A DNA stretch of 41,076 nt from Catenulispora pinisilvae (GCF_015356865.1 NZ_JAAFZA010000078.1:1-41076); one strand, 5' to 3'; shown: positions 24,896 through 33,482, counted from the first letter of the stretch. Translations and numbers: made by a program. Notes: generated from the sequence alone by a model not told the origin.

Positions 24896-25839
24896 GCGTG
24901 GAACCGACTTCGAACCCTGTCTCAGTCCCCGCGCCGAGCCCCGCGCCCGACCGCTTGTGCACCGGCTTGAGCTGGTTCGAGGACAGACCCGCGCTCACCA
25001 CCGTCGAGGGCGCCGACCTGCGTCTCAAAGCCCTGGCCCCGGGCACGCGCCTCGCGCTGTCCTGGTCCGGCCGGCGCCGCTGCGTCGGCTGGACCGCGCC
25101 CGGCACCGGCCGCACCGCGTGCGCCGAGGACGCTGAGATCGGCGGCGCGGCGACCCTAGCGCAGTGCCCGGCGTGCCAGAACCGGGACCACGGCCTGGCC
25201 GTCGCCCGCGACCGGATCACCGACGACGGCCGCGCCTACCAGCTCTACCTGGCCTGGTTCGCGCCGGGAATGCTGAAGGTGGGCATCACCGGCGTGCACC
25301 GTGGCGTGGCCCGGCTGCTGGAACAAGGCGCCATCGGCTACACGGTGATCGCGACCGGCACTCTCCCAACCGCCCGCCGCGCCGAACTCACGGTGTCGGC
25401 CTCAGGACTGGCCAAGGAGCGCTACCGGTCCCGAGCGAAGGTCGAGGCCTGGTGGGGCCTACCGGAGAGCGACGGCCTCCGCTCCGCCCTGACGCAGGCG
25501 CGCATCAAGGCTCTGCGGATACTCGCCGACCACACCCTTGACGCCATCCCCGACGGCCCGCTGGTCGACAACACGGACTTCTTCGGACTCGGCGACGGCG
25601 CCCCGGCGACATATCACGAGGTCGAGGCGCTGGACGCCAGCGGAAGCCTGAGCGGCGAGGTGCGCTCGGTGATCGGCAAGCACGTGTTCGTGACGGCCGA
25701 GGGCGGTGCGCAGGTGCTGCTGGACACACGGCTGCTTGCTGGGCGGCATACGGCGATCGCTGACCCGGGCGGGATGGTTGGGGTGCGGACGGCGGAGCGG
25801 CGTCGGCCGCTGCTTTACGACATGCCGACGTTGTTTTAG
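24889..25839 (+). CDS. DUF2797 family protein
   Basis: 316 residues from the ATG at 24889; GTG at 24898, or upstream GTGs at 24823 or 24859, are possible alternatives, as no ribosome-binding site settles the start. Family marks: CTGLSW near the start, two Cys-rich segments (RRCVGWTAPG, then CAEDAEIGGAATLAQCPAC), which could bind zinc, and YLAWFAPGMLKVGITG followed by R...LLEQGA. The last motif resembles the GIY-YIG nuclease core (Y..., KVGIT, downstream Arg), but the catalytic Glu is not clearly placed, so nuclease activity is only a suggestion. It is a single gene, ending immediately before a large palindrome that may also serve as its terminator. Confidence 0.8.
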   Translation: MVGVEPTSNPVSVPAPSPAPDRLCTGLSWFEDRPALTTVEGADLRLKALAPGTRLALSWSGRRRCVGWTAPGTGRTACAEDAEIGGAATLAQCPACQNRDHGLAVARDRITDDGRAYQLYLAWFAPGMLKVGITGVHRGVARLLEQGAIGYTVIATGTLPTARRAELTVSASGLAKERYRSRAKVEAWWGLPESDGLRSALTQARIKALRILADHTLDAIPDGPLVDNTDFFGLGDGAPATYHEVEALDASGSLSGEVRSVIGKHVFVTAEGGAQVLLDTRLLAGRHTAIADPGGMVGVRTAERRRPLLYDMPTLF

Positions 25840-26250
25840 GTGCTGCGTGCGGTAGGGGTGATTGAGGGTTTGGGTCTTTTGAGCGGGGGCGGGAGCTTGC
25901 GGGCTGGCTGCGGTTGGCGTGTGGGTTTCAAAGCTTTTTACGGCCTTCGGTTATGGTTGTGCCGGTTCGGGGTTCGGGGCGGTGGGTGGGTTTGTCGGCT
26001 GCCGGTTCCCGTGTTCACGACCCCGCCGCACCTCAGGCCTCTTCATCTCCAGCAGGTCTGAATCAGGGTCTAGATCAAGATCAAGAGCCCAAGCAAGATC
26101 AACGGCAAGAGTCCAAGTAAGATCAAGATCAAGAGCTGTGATGAAGGCCCGGCGCCTCCGGCGGGGGCTCTTGGCTCCCTCGGGGAACTGGCGCAATTCC
26201 ATAGGGTGGTCGGGTCAGGGCCCTGCGCTGGCGGTTTGTGAGGTGGTGCG

Positions 26251-26424
26251 GTCCGTTCCCCACGGTCGCGTCGTCAGCCCCAAGGGGTACAGCACCGGTG
26301 TCCGGGAGTAAAGTCCGCGCCGTCACGTCGGGCGTGGAGGCGGCGGTTTGTCAGAGCGCGAACTTGACTCCCGGCCACCGGCACTGTAGGCAAAGCCCTG
26401 CCGACGCGACCGAGGGGAACGAAC
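26251..26424. repeat. Inner inverted repeat of the left palindrome arm (units U1 and U2)
   Basis: U1 (26251-26320) and U2 (26356-26424) are inverted copies with a 35-nt loop. Outside the centre 52 of 60 positions match. The centre differs: U1 has CCCCAAGGGG, the reverse complement of U2 has GGCTTTGCC, both flanked by CAG and TACAG. Each centre is self-complementary, so the fold would be two helices with two opposed hairpins, a four-way junction. Confidence 0.85.
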
Positions 26425-26718
26425 CGAAAACCGGCCGGAAAAGTACAAAGCTGGTGGTGCGGTACCGGCGGCCCGGCGAGTCCGGCTGCCGGTATAGGTG
26501 CTGGCGGCGCGGCAGTCCCGAGGGCGCGCGGTCTGGGTTGGCGGGTGCCGGATCGGCCCGGTCTTCGAAGCCCGCTGCGGGTATAGCTGGTCCCGACCGC
26601 ACCCGGGCATGTTCTCGACCGACTGACCACTGGCCCGTCGCTACGCCCTCACCGGCAGCTGCACTAACCAGCCTGCGTCTATGGGCCCTGCGATTGCTTT
26701 TCTTCCGGTCGGTTTTCG

Positions 26719-26893
26719 GTTCGTTCCCCTCGGTCGCGTCGGCAGGGCTTTGCCTACAGTGCCGGTTCTCGGGAGTCAAGTTCGCGCTGTACGCGGCCGC
26801 CGCCTGCCCGCCTGACCGCAAGGGCGCGGACTTTACTCCCGGGGTTCGGCGCTGTACCCCTTGGGGCTGACGACGCGAGCGAGGGGAACGGAC
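26719..26893. repeat. Inner inverted repeat of the right palindrome arm (units U3 and U4)
   Basis: U3 (26719-26787) and U4 (26824-26893) are inverted copies with a 36-nt loop and mirror U2 and U1 of the left arm. Orientation order over the element is A(+), B(-), B(+), A(-). The two different self-complementary centres are retained. Confidence 0.85.
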
Positions 26894-27324
26894 CGTAGCC
26901 ACCTCACAAACCGCCAGCGCAGGGCCCTGACCGGACCACCCTATGGAACCGCGCCAGTTCCCCGAGGGAGCCGAGAGCCCCCGCCGGAGGCGCCGGGCTC
27001 TGCATCACAGTTTTTGATCTTGTTGTTGATCTTGCCCTTGACCTGTGTCGTTGACCTTGCTGTTGATCTTGATCTGGCTCTTGCTCTTGTTCCGACTTGC
27101 GGGAGTTGAAGAGGCCTGAGGTGGGGCGGGGTCGTGAACGCGTAAACCGGCAGCCGACAAACCCACCCGCCGCTCCGAACCCCGAACCGGCTCAACTATG
27201 ACCGAAGGCCGTAAAAAGCTTCTAAAACGCACACGCCAACCGCAACCCGGTCCGCAAACCGCAGCCCCCCAAGATCCGACCCCCAAACAGCCCGCAGGAC
27301 TCGGCTACAGCGGCTAGCGTTTTC

Positions 27325-27376
27325 GGCCAACCCGGCCAACCCGGCCAACCCGGCCAACCCGGCCAACCCGGCCAAC
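27325..27376. repeat. 9-nt tandem repeat (GGCCAACCC), 5.8 copies
   Basis: Five perfect copies at 27325, 27334, 27343, 27352 and 27361, then GGCCAAC. It lies between the large palindrome and the GH65-like gene, 32 nt beyond the latter's stop. Confidence 0.92.
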
Positions 27377-27407
27377 GTCGGCTAAGCCAGCCAGCCCCAG
27401 CCCCCGA

Positions 27408-30400
27408 CTAAGGCAGACCCCACACCTGATCAGCCGCACCCGAGCAATCCTCAACATCCAACTGCGTCCCAGAACCACCGCTCCCCGGATCGGTCAGGCA
27501 CCGCCCGGACTGCGGGTTCAGCAGTTCCCCGTTGGGTTGCGGCTCCCACAACTGCGCGCCGGTCTGGTTGCAGCGATACAGATCCACCGGCGTGCCGCTC
27601 GCGGTGCCGCCGAGGGTGATGTCCAGGCACTTGCCGAAGGCCTGGAGGGTCTTGCTGCTCAGGTTCCACTGCTGCGCGAAGCTGGTGTTGCAGGTGTAGG
27701 CCTGCACCGGGTTGTCGTCGGCGGAGTTGGAGAAGCGGTCGTCCAGGCAGAGTCCGTTGAGGCCGGTCGCGGGGCCCACTGAGGCGCGGAGCGTCCAGGT
27801 CTGGTCGGCGCCGCCGTTGCAGTCCTCGATGTCGAGCTGCGTGCCGGAACCGCCGTTGGCCGGGTTTGTCAGGCAGCGGCCGGATTGGGGGTTCAGTAGC
27901 TCGCCGTTGCTCTGCGCCTTCCAGCTCTGCGCGCCGGTGTTGTCGCAGTCATACAGCTGCACCAGCGTCCCGTCGCCGGTCTGCCCGCCTTGCACGTCCA
28001 GGCAGCGGCCCGTCGCCCGTATCGTCCCGTCGGGGAGTGCGGTCCACGTCTGCGCCCCGGTGCCGTTGCATGCGTAGGCCTGGATCGGGTCCTGCGACTG
28101 GCCGGCCCCGCCTCGATCGTCGGTGCACCACCCCGCCGAGGCGAGACGGATCTGCTGCCCGGGAGGACCGATCACCAGCTCGCTGACCTGCGCGGTGGCG
28201 GATGGATCGGCCTGGTACCGGAGGTAGCGCCAAGAGCCGGTCGGGAAGGCGGCCGTGCTGTCCGAATCCGGGATCGCCGCCTGCACCGCCAACGTGGTCC
28301 ACGCGGACCCGTCGTTGGAGCCCTCGATGCTGTAGGCGGTCGTGGCCCCGTCCGACTGCACCTGCACCTGGTTCATCGCAGTGCTCGTACCCAGATCCAC
28401 TGTCAGGTTCGCGCCGGCGGCGGTGGCGTGCCAAGCGGTGGCCGGGCTTCCGTCGATCGCGGCCTCGGCGGGGTAGCTGGGGTCCTGGTTGGAGGCGGTG
28501 ACCGGCTTGCAAGCGGCTGCGTTCGACGACGCGCTCGGCGTCCGCGTGGCCACCGTCGCCGGCGACCCGGGGCTCACCGTCTGTGTGGCACCGCCGGCGA
28601 CGCTGACCGGAAGCGCGGGCCCGGCCGTGACGGTGATGGTCGTGCCGCCGGGCCGGATCGACAGCGAGTACGTGGTTCCGTGCCACTGCAACCCGGTCAG
28701 GTCCAACCCCGGCAGCTGCGGCGGCAGCGACGGGTCGAGCTGCACCGCGTCGGCGTTCCACCGCAACCCGGTGAATCCGTACTCGAACTCCTGCAGGAAG
28801 CCACCGGCAGCGGTGTCGAACGTGAACGCCCCGCCGCCGCGCGTCTCATGGAACTGATCGAACGGCGCACCCATGAACGGATCGACGCTGCGCTTGAGAT
28901 ACGTGTACGAGTCGCACCGGCTCCCACCCAGCGCGGAGGCGTCGATGGACGCGACCGAGTCCGTCATCGACGGCCCGTTGATGTCGGTGACCGAGGTGTA
29001 GTAGTCGAGGTCGTTCTGCGCGACCTGGGACGTCATCGGCTGAGCCCATGGGTACTGCAACATCGTGACGTCCGCCTGCTTGATGCCCTGTCCCGTCGGA
29101 TACCCGTCGTACTCCAGATACCGGTTGTCGGCGGAGTCGAACGGGACCTCCAACCCGTCAGCCACCGTCGTCCACGCCGGATCCGCCGAGTTCCCCGTGA
29201 TCTGCGCCGCCTGCGCCGCGATCCGCAACACGGTCTGCGCCGCGACATCGGTGTAGGCGCTGTCGTTGACCCCGTCGTGGTACTCGTCCGGCGGCATGAC
29301 GTCGAGAATCTGGTAGCTCCCGGCCGCATTCGGGTCCGGCACGGCCCGCGAAGCCCAGAACGTCGCGATGTCCCGCAACACCGGCCACGCCTTGCCGCTC
29401 AGCCAAGCCGTGTCCCCGCTGGCCAAGTAGTACTGCCATTGGGCGAGCGCGACATCGGAGCTGATGTGCAGCTCATCGCAATACGCACCGGTACCCGTAT
29501 ACGTGTCCTTACCCGTGAGCGCGCTCTCCCACGGATACCGCGCCCCACTCACCGACTGCCCCGACGGCGCGCAGGTGGAGCTGTTCTGATCGGCCTGGCC
29601 CAGCAACGCCTGTCGATAGCCGTCGGCGGCCTCGGAGATATCAGGATGCTGCGCCAGCAAGGCCGGGTTCATCCAGGTGTCCATGTCCCAGAACACGTGG
29701 CCGTTGTAGCCGTCGGACGACAACCCGCCGGGCGGCATGCTCCACGGCACATCGGCCCGCGAGCTCTCCAGCAGATAGAACATGCTGGCCCGCACCTCGC
29801 CGGTGAGCGCGTCGTCGCCCGGCACAGCGATGTCCGCGTTCCACAACCGCGACCAAGCCTGGTCGTTGCGCGTCGTCACTGCCTTCGCCCCGGCGTTCGC
29901 CGCCGCCGTGGCCTGGCTGAGCGCGATCGGCTGCGGATCGACGGCCGGAGCGTCCGGACCGCCGTCGTTCGTCGCCGCGACCCCGACGAACTTGGTCGCG
30001 GTGTACGTCGTCCCGGACGCCACAGCCATCGTCGCGCTCTGCGAAGCCGGCGCGCCGGCGGTGGGGCTCGTGGCGGTCGGCGACGAAGACCCGCCGGTCC
30101 GCAGCACCGACGCCACAGCCGCGGTCACCCCGGTCCCGTCGGCGACGTCGGTCTCGGTCAGGGTCCCGTCGGCCCCGTCGACCGTCGCCGCGGACGTCCC
30201 GGAGTTGACGACCCCGCGCCCGTCCAGCGCGTCGACGACGGTCGCCGATCCGGACCAGTGCGGCGTGAAGGCCATCGTCACCATGCCGACATGCGCGTCG
30301 CACTGATCGGAGTTCACCGTGTAGGCGAAGTCGGTCGTCCGCCCCGAAGGCGCGGTCCAGGTGAACGACGTCGTGAGCGTCCCGGTACTCATGTCGAGCG

Positions 30401-31322
30401 TCTGCTTGTAGCCGGACTCGGTGCCGGCCTGCGCCTGGGAGACCGTGGTCGGGGCCGTGGCACCGGCCGGGTAGACCGCGACGGTGTCCAGGTTGACCTG
30501 GCCGGAATCGTTTGCGCCGACCGAGACCGAGACGCTGTCGGTGCCGCCGTTGAGCGTGGTCGGAAGAGTCAGCGTGTTCCAGGAGTCCCAGCTGCCGGTC
30601 GACGGCAGCGACACCTGCTGCGGCGCGGCGCCGTCGACGCTGAACGAGACGGTCTCATTGCCGGAGTTGCCGTTGGCGTACCGGACGGCGACCGTGGCCG
30701 GACCCGCCTGCGTGCCCGCGACCGGCACCGTGACCGTCGATCCGACCTCGGGCGACCCGTAGCCCAGGCCCGCCACGAACAGCCCGCCGACGGAGTCATT
30801 GTGATCATGCGCGGGTGTGGCACCGCCGGAAAGCCGGCCGGCGGCGGCTTCGCAGAGCTCGTCGAAGCCGCACGTCGGCAGGTTCCCGAAGCTGTCGCCG
30901 CCGTCGGTCAGCCCGAGGGTGGTCCAGGTGGGCAGGCTGCCGCGGATCTCAGACCACGAAGTCTCGGCGGGCGGATTGGAGTAGAACCCGGCCAGTTCGC
31001 TCTCGGTGGGGATGGGGTTCATGCTGAACCCCGTGCCCTCGGCGGGCACCCGCGCGGCGAGATAGCCGTTGCCGATGAAGGTCGGTGCGTAGTTCGTCGT
31101 GGGATCCGTGGTCGACAGCGTCCACGGACCGCCGAGCGCCGGTTTCGCCCGGCCTGGCGTTCCCGCTCCGGCTGCCGCTCCCGATCCGGCTCCTGATCCC
31201 GCAGCCGTGCCCGCCCGGCCCGTGCTCCCCGCCGCCATCGGGGCTGTGGCGGCGACCAACGCCACGGACGCCGCCGCCGCCCAGACCCGAACCCGAACCT
31301 GTCCTTGCCGTTGCCGTCGCAT
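27408..31322 (-). CDS. Secreted GH65-like glycosidase with CBM insert, CBM32 and two ricin-lectin domains
   Basis: 1,304 residues from the ATG at 31322, preceded by GGAG; a GTG at 31406 is rejected because the promoter lies between. A signal peptide (1-32) and Gly/Ala linker precede the GH65 N-terminal sandwich. A beta-sandwich insert (about 180-285, GYGSPEVGSTVTVPVAG to LDTVAVYPAG) looks like a CBM6/CBM35 module. The (alpha/alpha)6 barrel (about 490-830) has GYNGHVFWDMDTWMNP and MPPDEYHDGVNDSAYTDV, with E680 matching the catalytic acid of GH65. Then come an F5/8C (CBM32) domain (about 940-1058) and two ricin-B (CBM13) domains (about 1060-1304) with repeated QxW motifs. GH65 includes trehalases, phosphorylases and glucosidases; secretion favours hydrolysis, perhaps acid-trehalase-like. 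It lies beside a GH30 enzyme and a ROK regulator. Confidence 0.88.
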   Translation of the reverse strand: MRRQRQGQVRVRVWAAAASVALVAATAPMAAGSTGRAGTAAGSGAGSGAAAGAGTPGRAKPALGGPWTLSTTDPTTNYAPTFIGNGYLAARVPAEGTGFSMNPIPTESELAGFYSNPPAETSWSEIRGSLPTWTTLGLTDGGDSFGNLPTCGFDELCEAAAGRLSGGATPAHDHNDSVGGLFVAGLGYGSPEVGSTVTVPVAGTQAGPATVAVRYANGNSGNETVSFSVDGAAPQQVSLPSTGSWDSWNTLTLPTTLNGGTDSVSVSVGANDSGQVNLDTVAVYPAGATAPTTVSQAQAGTESGYKQTLDMSTGTLTTSFTWTAPSGRTTDFAYTVNSDQCDAHVGMVTMAFTPHWSGSATVVDALDGRGVVNSGTSAATVDGADGTLTETDVADGTGVTAAVASVLRTGGSSSPTATSPTAGAPASQSATMAVASGTTYTATKFVGVAATNDGGPDAPAVDPQPIALSQATAAANAGAKAVTTRNDQAWSRLWNADIAVPGDDALTGEVRASMFYLLESSRADVPWSMPPGGLSSDGYNGHVFWDMDTWMNPALLAQHPDISEAADGYRQALLGQADQNSSTCAPSGQSVSGARYPWESALTGKDTYTGTGAYCDELHISSDVALAQWQYYLASGDTAWLSGKAWPVLRDIATFWASRAVPDPNAAGSYQILDVMPPDEYHDGVNDSAYTDVAAQTVLRIAAQAAQITGNSADPAWTTVADGLEVPFDSADNRYLEYDGYPTGQGIKQADVTMLQYPWAQPMTSQVAQNDLDYYTSVTDINGPSMTDSVASIDASALGGSRCDSYTYLKRSVDPFMGAPFDQFHETRGGGAFTFDTAAGGFLQEFEYGFTGLRWNADAVQLDPSLPPQLPGLDLTGLQWHGTTYSLSIRPGGTTITVTAGPALPVSVAGGATQTVSPGSPATVATRTPSASSNAAACKPVTASNQDPSYPAEAAIDGSPATAWHATAAGANLTVDLGTSTAMNQVQVQSDGATTAYSIEGSNDGSAWTTLAVQAAIPDSDSTAAFPTGSWRYLRYQADPSATAQVSELVIGPPGQQIRLASAGWCTDDRGGAGQSQDPIQAYACNGTGAQTWTALPDGTIRATGRCLDVQGGQTGDGTLVQLYDCDNTGAQSWKAQSNGELLNPQSGRCLTNPANGGSGTQLDIEDCNGGADQTWTLRASVGPATGLNGLCLDDRFSNSADDNPVQAYTCNTSFAQQWNLSSKTLQAFGKCLDITLGGTASGTPVDLYRCNQTGAQLWEPQPNGELLNPQSGRCLTDPGSGGSGTQLDVEDCSGAADQVWGLP

Positions 31323-31371
31323 CCCGGGCTCCGTTTGCTTTGGTTTGGAGCTGTTTGACTTTGTCCGTTTG

Positions 31372-31400
31372 GTTCTACTGCCGAACCCGGAGTCCGTCAA
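31372..31400 (-). promoter_or_regulatory. Sigma-70-type promoter of the GH65-like gene
   Basis: On the minus strand TTGACG (31400-31395) and TAGAAC (31377-31372) are separated by exactly 17 nt. This places transcription start at about 31365, giving a leader of about 40 nt and excluding the upstream GTG as start. Confidence 0.7.
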
Positions 31401-31433
31401 TGCCACGACATAAGTGTTGTATTAGCGCTCTGA

Positions 31434-33338
31434 TCAAGAAGGCAGCGTCCACTGCTGGTTCGCCGCGTCCGTACAGTCCCAGATCTGCAATCGGGTCCCG
31501 TTCGCCGAACTCGGTCCGGTGGCGTCAAGGCAGCGCCCTGAGTTTGTGTTCACCAACTCCCCGTTGGATTGGTGCTGCCATTGCTGCGCGGCTGTGCCGT
31601 TACAGTCGTAGAGCTGCACTTGCGTCCCGTTCGTGGTCCCGGCCCCGGTGACGTCCATGCACTTGCCGAGCGCCTGGAGGGTCCCGCCGGCGGCGACCGT
31701 CCACTGCTGGGCGCCGGTCCCGTTGCAGTCGTAGAGCTGCACGGCGGTGCCGTTCGCCGAGCTCGCTCCGGCCAGGTCGACGCACTTGCCGCCGTAGCCG
31801 GTGATCTGCCCGGCCGGTGCGCCGCCGCCCCCGCCGTTGCTCTGCGTCCCGTTCCAGGTGAACGTCGCAGAGGTCTGAGCCGGCAGCGAGTAGCTGAAGG
31901 TCTCGTTGCCCCAGTTGACGGTCAGGGTCTGAGTGCTGCCCGACTCGTTGTACGCGACCAGCGCCTTCGAGCCGTCCGGGTTGATCCATGCGACGTTCGG
32001 CACGCTGGTGTTGGCCGTGGAGTCGATGCGGTAGGCGCCGGGCTTCACGAACTTGGTCAGCTGGCCCATGTCGTAGTACTCGATGTTGTAGTCGACCTGG
32101 CCGGACTGCGAGTCGCCGTTGTGCACGGTGACCAGCCCGGTGCAGGTGCCGCAGCCGCCGTTGTGCGGACCCATGTTCTGGTCCACCGCCAGCGACCACT
32201 TCACCACCGACTTACCCCAGTTCCGGGTGTAGTCGATGATGTTGTTCATGTCCTCCTGCTGCTGGTTGGCGATCCAGGTGCCGCCGGAGTGCTCGGTGTC
32301 GTAGGAGTCGACGTTCGGGTACTGGTTGTGGATGTCGGTCTGGGTGCTGACGTCGCCTTCGTAGCCGTGCCAGGCGATGCCGCCGAAGTTCGGGTCGTTG
32401 CGCACGGCGGCGTCGTCGACGGTCGGGGCGCCGTAGGCGGCGTAGGAGTCGGGATTCCAGTCCAGCGCCAGCACCTTCGTCGACAGGCCCGCGGCGTGGA
32501 AGGCCGGCAGCAGGTCGTTGACGGTGAAGTAGTCGAGCCCTGATCCGTTCCACTGCATCGAGGGGTAGCCGGAGCAGCAGGTCGGCTCGTTCTGCACCGA
32601 GACGAAGTCGATCGGCACGCCCTGCGCCTGGTAGGCCTGGATGTACTTCACGAAGTACTGCGCGTAGGCGGCGTAGTACTGCGACTGGAGCCAGCCCTGG
32701 CTGTAGGCTCCGCTGTCCTTCATCCACGGCGGCGCGGTCCACGGCGTCCCCATGACCTTCAGCCCGGGGTTGAGCTGCTGTGCCTGCTTGGTCAGCGGCA
32801 GCACGTCGACCAGGTCGTGGGCGATCGAGAAGTTCGCCAGCGACGGGTCGGTCTGCCCCGAGGGCATGTCGTCGTAGGTGTAGTTGTAGCGGGCCAGATC
32901 CGAGGCGCCCATCGGGTTGCGCAGGAAGTCCAGCCCGATGCCGGTGGTCGGGCTGAACAGGTTGTTCATCAGGGTATTGCGGGTGCTGGCGCTGAGCGCC
33001 CCGCTGCTGTTGATCAGCCAGGCGGCGGTGTCCGTGAAGGACGCCCCCGCCCCGGTGAACTGCTGGTACTTGGTGTTCTCGTTGACCGTCACGACCTGTC
33101 CGGAACTTCCGGATCCGGCACTGAACGAGACCGGGGCCTGTTGCGCCAGGCCCTGGGTGACGTTCCGGCCGCCGGAGTCGTTCGTCGTGGTCAGCCAGAC
33201 GTTGACCGGTTCGTTCGCGGCGTGCGCGGGAGCGTCGGCGATCGCGACTCCGGACGCGACGAGCGCGGTCGCCGACAGCGCGCGTATCAGGAGCCGGATA
33301 CGGCGTCTCGCGGTGGAGCTCGGGGGTGCTTTCGGCAT
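31434..33338 (-). CDS. Secreted GH30-family glycosidase with C-terminal ricin-lectin domain
   Basis: 634 residues. A signal peptide (1-40) ends in APAHA. The GH30 (beta/alpha)8 barrel with its side beta-sandwich covers about 45-500: YQQFTGAGASFTDTAAWLI, FLRNPMGASDLA, GTPWTAPPWMKDSG. The acid/base is E251 in VQNEPT and the nucleophile E349 in DTEHSGG. The C-terminal 130 residues are a ricin-B (CBM13) domain with three QxW repeats. Characterised relatives include glucosylceramidases and beta-1,6-glucanases, so a fungal or microbial beta-glucan is a plausible substrate (inference). It shares its strand with the GH65-like gene, which has its own promoter, and is divergent from a ROK regulator. 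Confidence 0.93.
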   Translation of the reverse strand: MPKAPPSSTARRRIRLLIRALSATALVASGVAIADAPAHAANEPVNVWLTTTNDSGGRNVTQGLAQQAPVSFSAGSGSSGQVVTVNENTKYQQFTGAGASFTDTAAWLINSSGALSASTRNTLMNNLFSPTTGIGLDFLRNPMGASDLARYNYTYDDMPSGQTDPSLANFSIAHDLVDVLPLTKQAQQLNPGLKVMGTPWTAPPWMKDSGAYSQGWLQSQYYAAYAQYFVKYIQAYQAQGVPIDFVSVQNEPTCCSGYPSMQWNGSGLDYFTVNDLLPAFHAAGLSTKVLALDWNPDSYAAYGAPTVDDAAVRNDPNFGGIAWHGYEGDVSTQTDIHNQYPNVDSYDTEHSGGTWIANQQQEDMNNIIDYTRNWGKSVVKWSLAVDQNMGPHNGGCGTCTGLVTVHNGDSQSGQVDYNIEYYDMGQLTKFVKPGAYRIDSTANTSVPNVAWINPDGSKALVAYNESGSTQTLTVNWGNETFSYSLPAQTSATFTWNGTQSNGGGGGAPAGQITGYGGKCVDLAGASSANGTAVQLYDCNGTGAQQWTVAAGGTLQALGKCMDVTGAGTTNGTQVQLYDCNGTAAQQWQHQSNGELVNTNSGRCLDATGPSSANGTRLQIWDCTDAANQQWTLPS

Positions 33339-33482
33339 GGGGGTACCGCCTGAGGACTACGTGGGGAATGTGGGGGAGGCGTGCAGGGGTTGATCGTCAT
33401 CAGCCCTTTTGTTCACTTCTTATTCCAAGACGTGATTGAACTCTCACCGCCTGCGGGCGTCAAGGGTGGCAGAATCCGCCCC
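33339..33482. promoter_or_regulatory. Divergent GH30/ROK control region
   Basis: 144 nt with an unusually AT-rich core (about 33405-33440). GTTCA (33411-33415) and TGAAC (33437-33441) form an inverted repeat, with TCAC and GTGA nested inside: a candidate operator for the ROK regulator. No consensus -10/-35 pair is convincing on either strand. Confidence 0.4.

Larger units (their letters stand above)
25840..27305. repeat. Gene-free 1.4-kb nested palindrome
   Basis: Two arms, about 25905-26440 and 26700-27240, are inverted copies of each other around a 259-nt spacer (26441-26699). Weaker similarity extends out to about 25840 and 27302, i.e. right up to the DUF2797 stop. By hand, in the best stretch (26150-26267 against 26877-26994) about 110 of 118 positions match. 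No frame looks coding: open frames in either strand are low-complexity or antisense-like and none has a recognisable family or ribosome-binding site. Each arm contains a GATCAAG-rich tract, a GGAAC...GTTCC hairpin, CAGGGCCCTG, and an inner inverted pair of 70-nt units (listed separately). No transposase and no target-site duplication were found. Confidence 0.88.

Noticed and set aside
25174-25330. Active GIY-YIG nuclease in the DUF2797 protein
   Set aside because: YLAWF...KVGIT resembles the motif, but the catalytic Glu and the full GIY spacing could not be placed, so only a resemblance is stated.
26238-26902. Open frames of about 180-210 codons inside the palindrome on both strands
   Set aside because: They exist in several overlapping frames, arise from the symmetric GC-rich sequence, have no ribosome-binding site and resemble no protein family; the palindromic symmetry explains the similarity between them.
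25840-27305. Insertion sequence or transposon
   Set aside because: Despite long inverted repeats there is no transposase frame, the spacer is only 259 nt, and no target-site duplication is visible at the outer ends.
25840-27305. Chromosome telomere or replication origin
   Set aside because: Palindromes recall Streptomyces telomeres, but the segment is internal, surrounded by ordinary genes, and lacks DnaA-box clusters and neighbouring replication genes.
27325-27376. CRISPR array
   Set aside because: The 9-nt units are contiguous with no spacers; the other arrays in the window are also spacerless tandem repeats.
27990-31196. 1,068-codon frame antisense to the GH65-like gene
   Set aside because: Same shadow character; the minus strand encodes recognisable GH65, CBM32 and ricin-lectin motifs.
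31323-31406. N-terminal extension of the GH65-like protein starting at GTG 31406
   Set aside because: A good -35/-10 pair lies within this stretch and the extension would precede the signal peptide with 28 hydrophilic residues.
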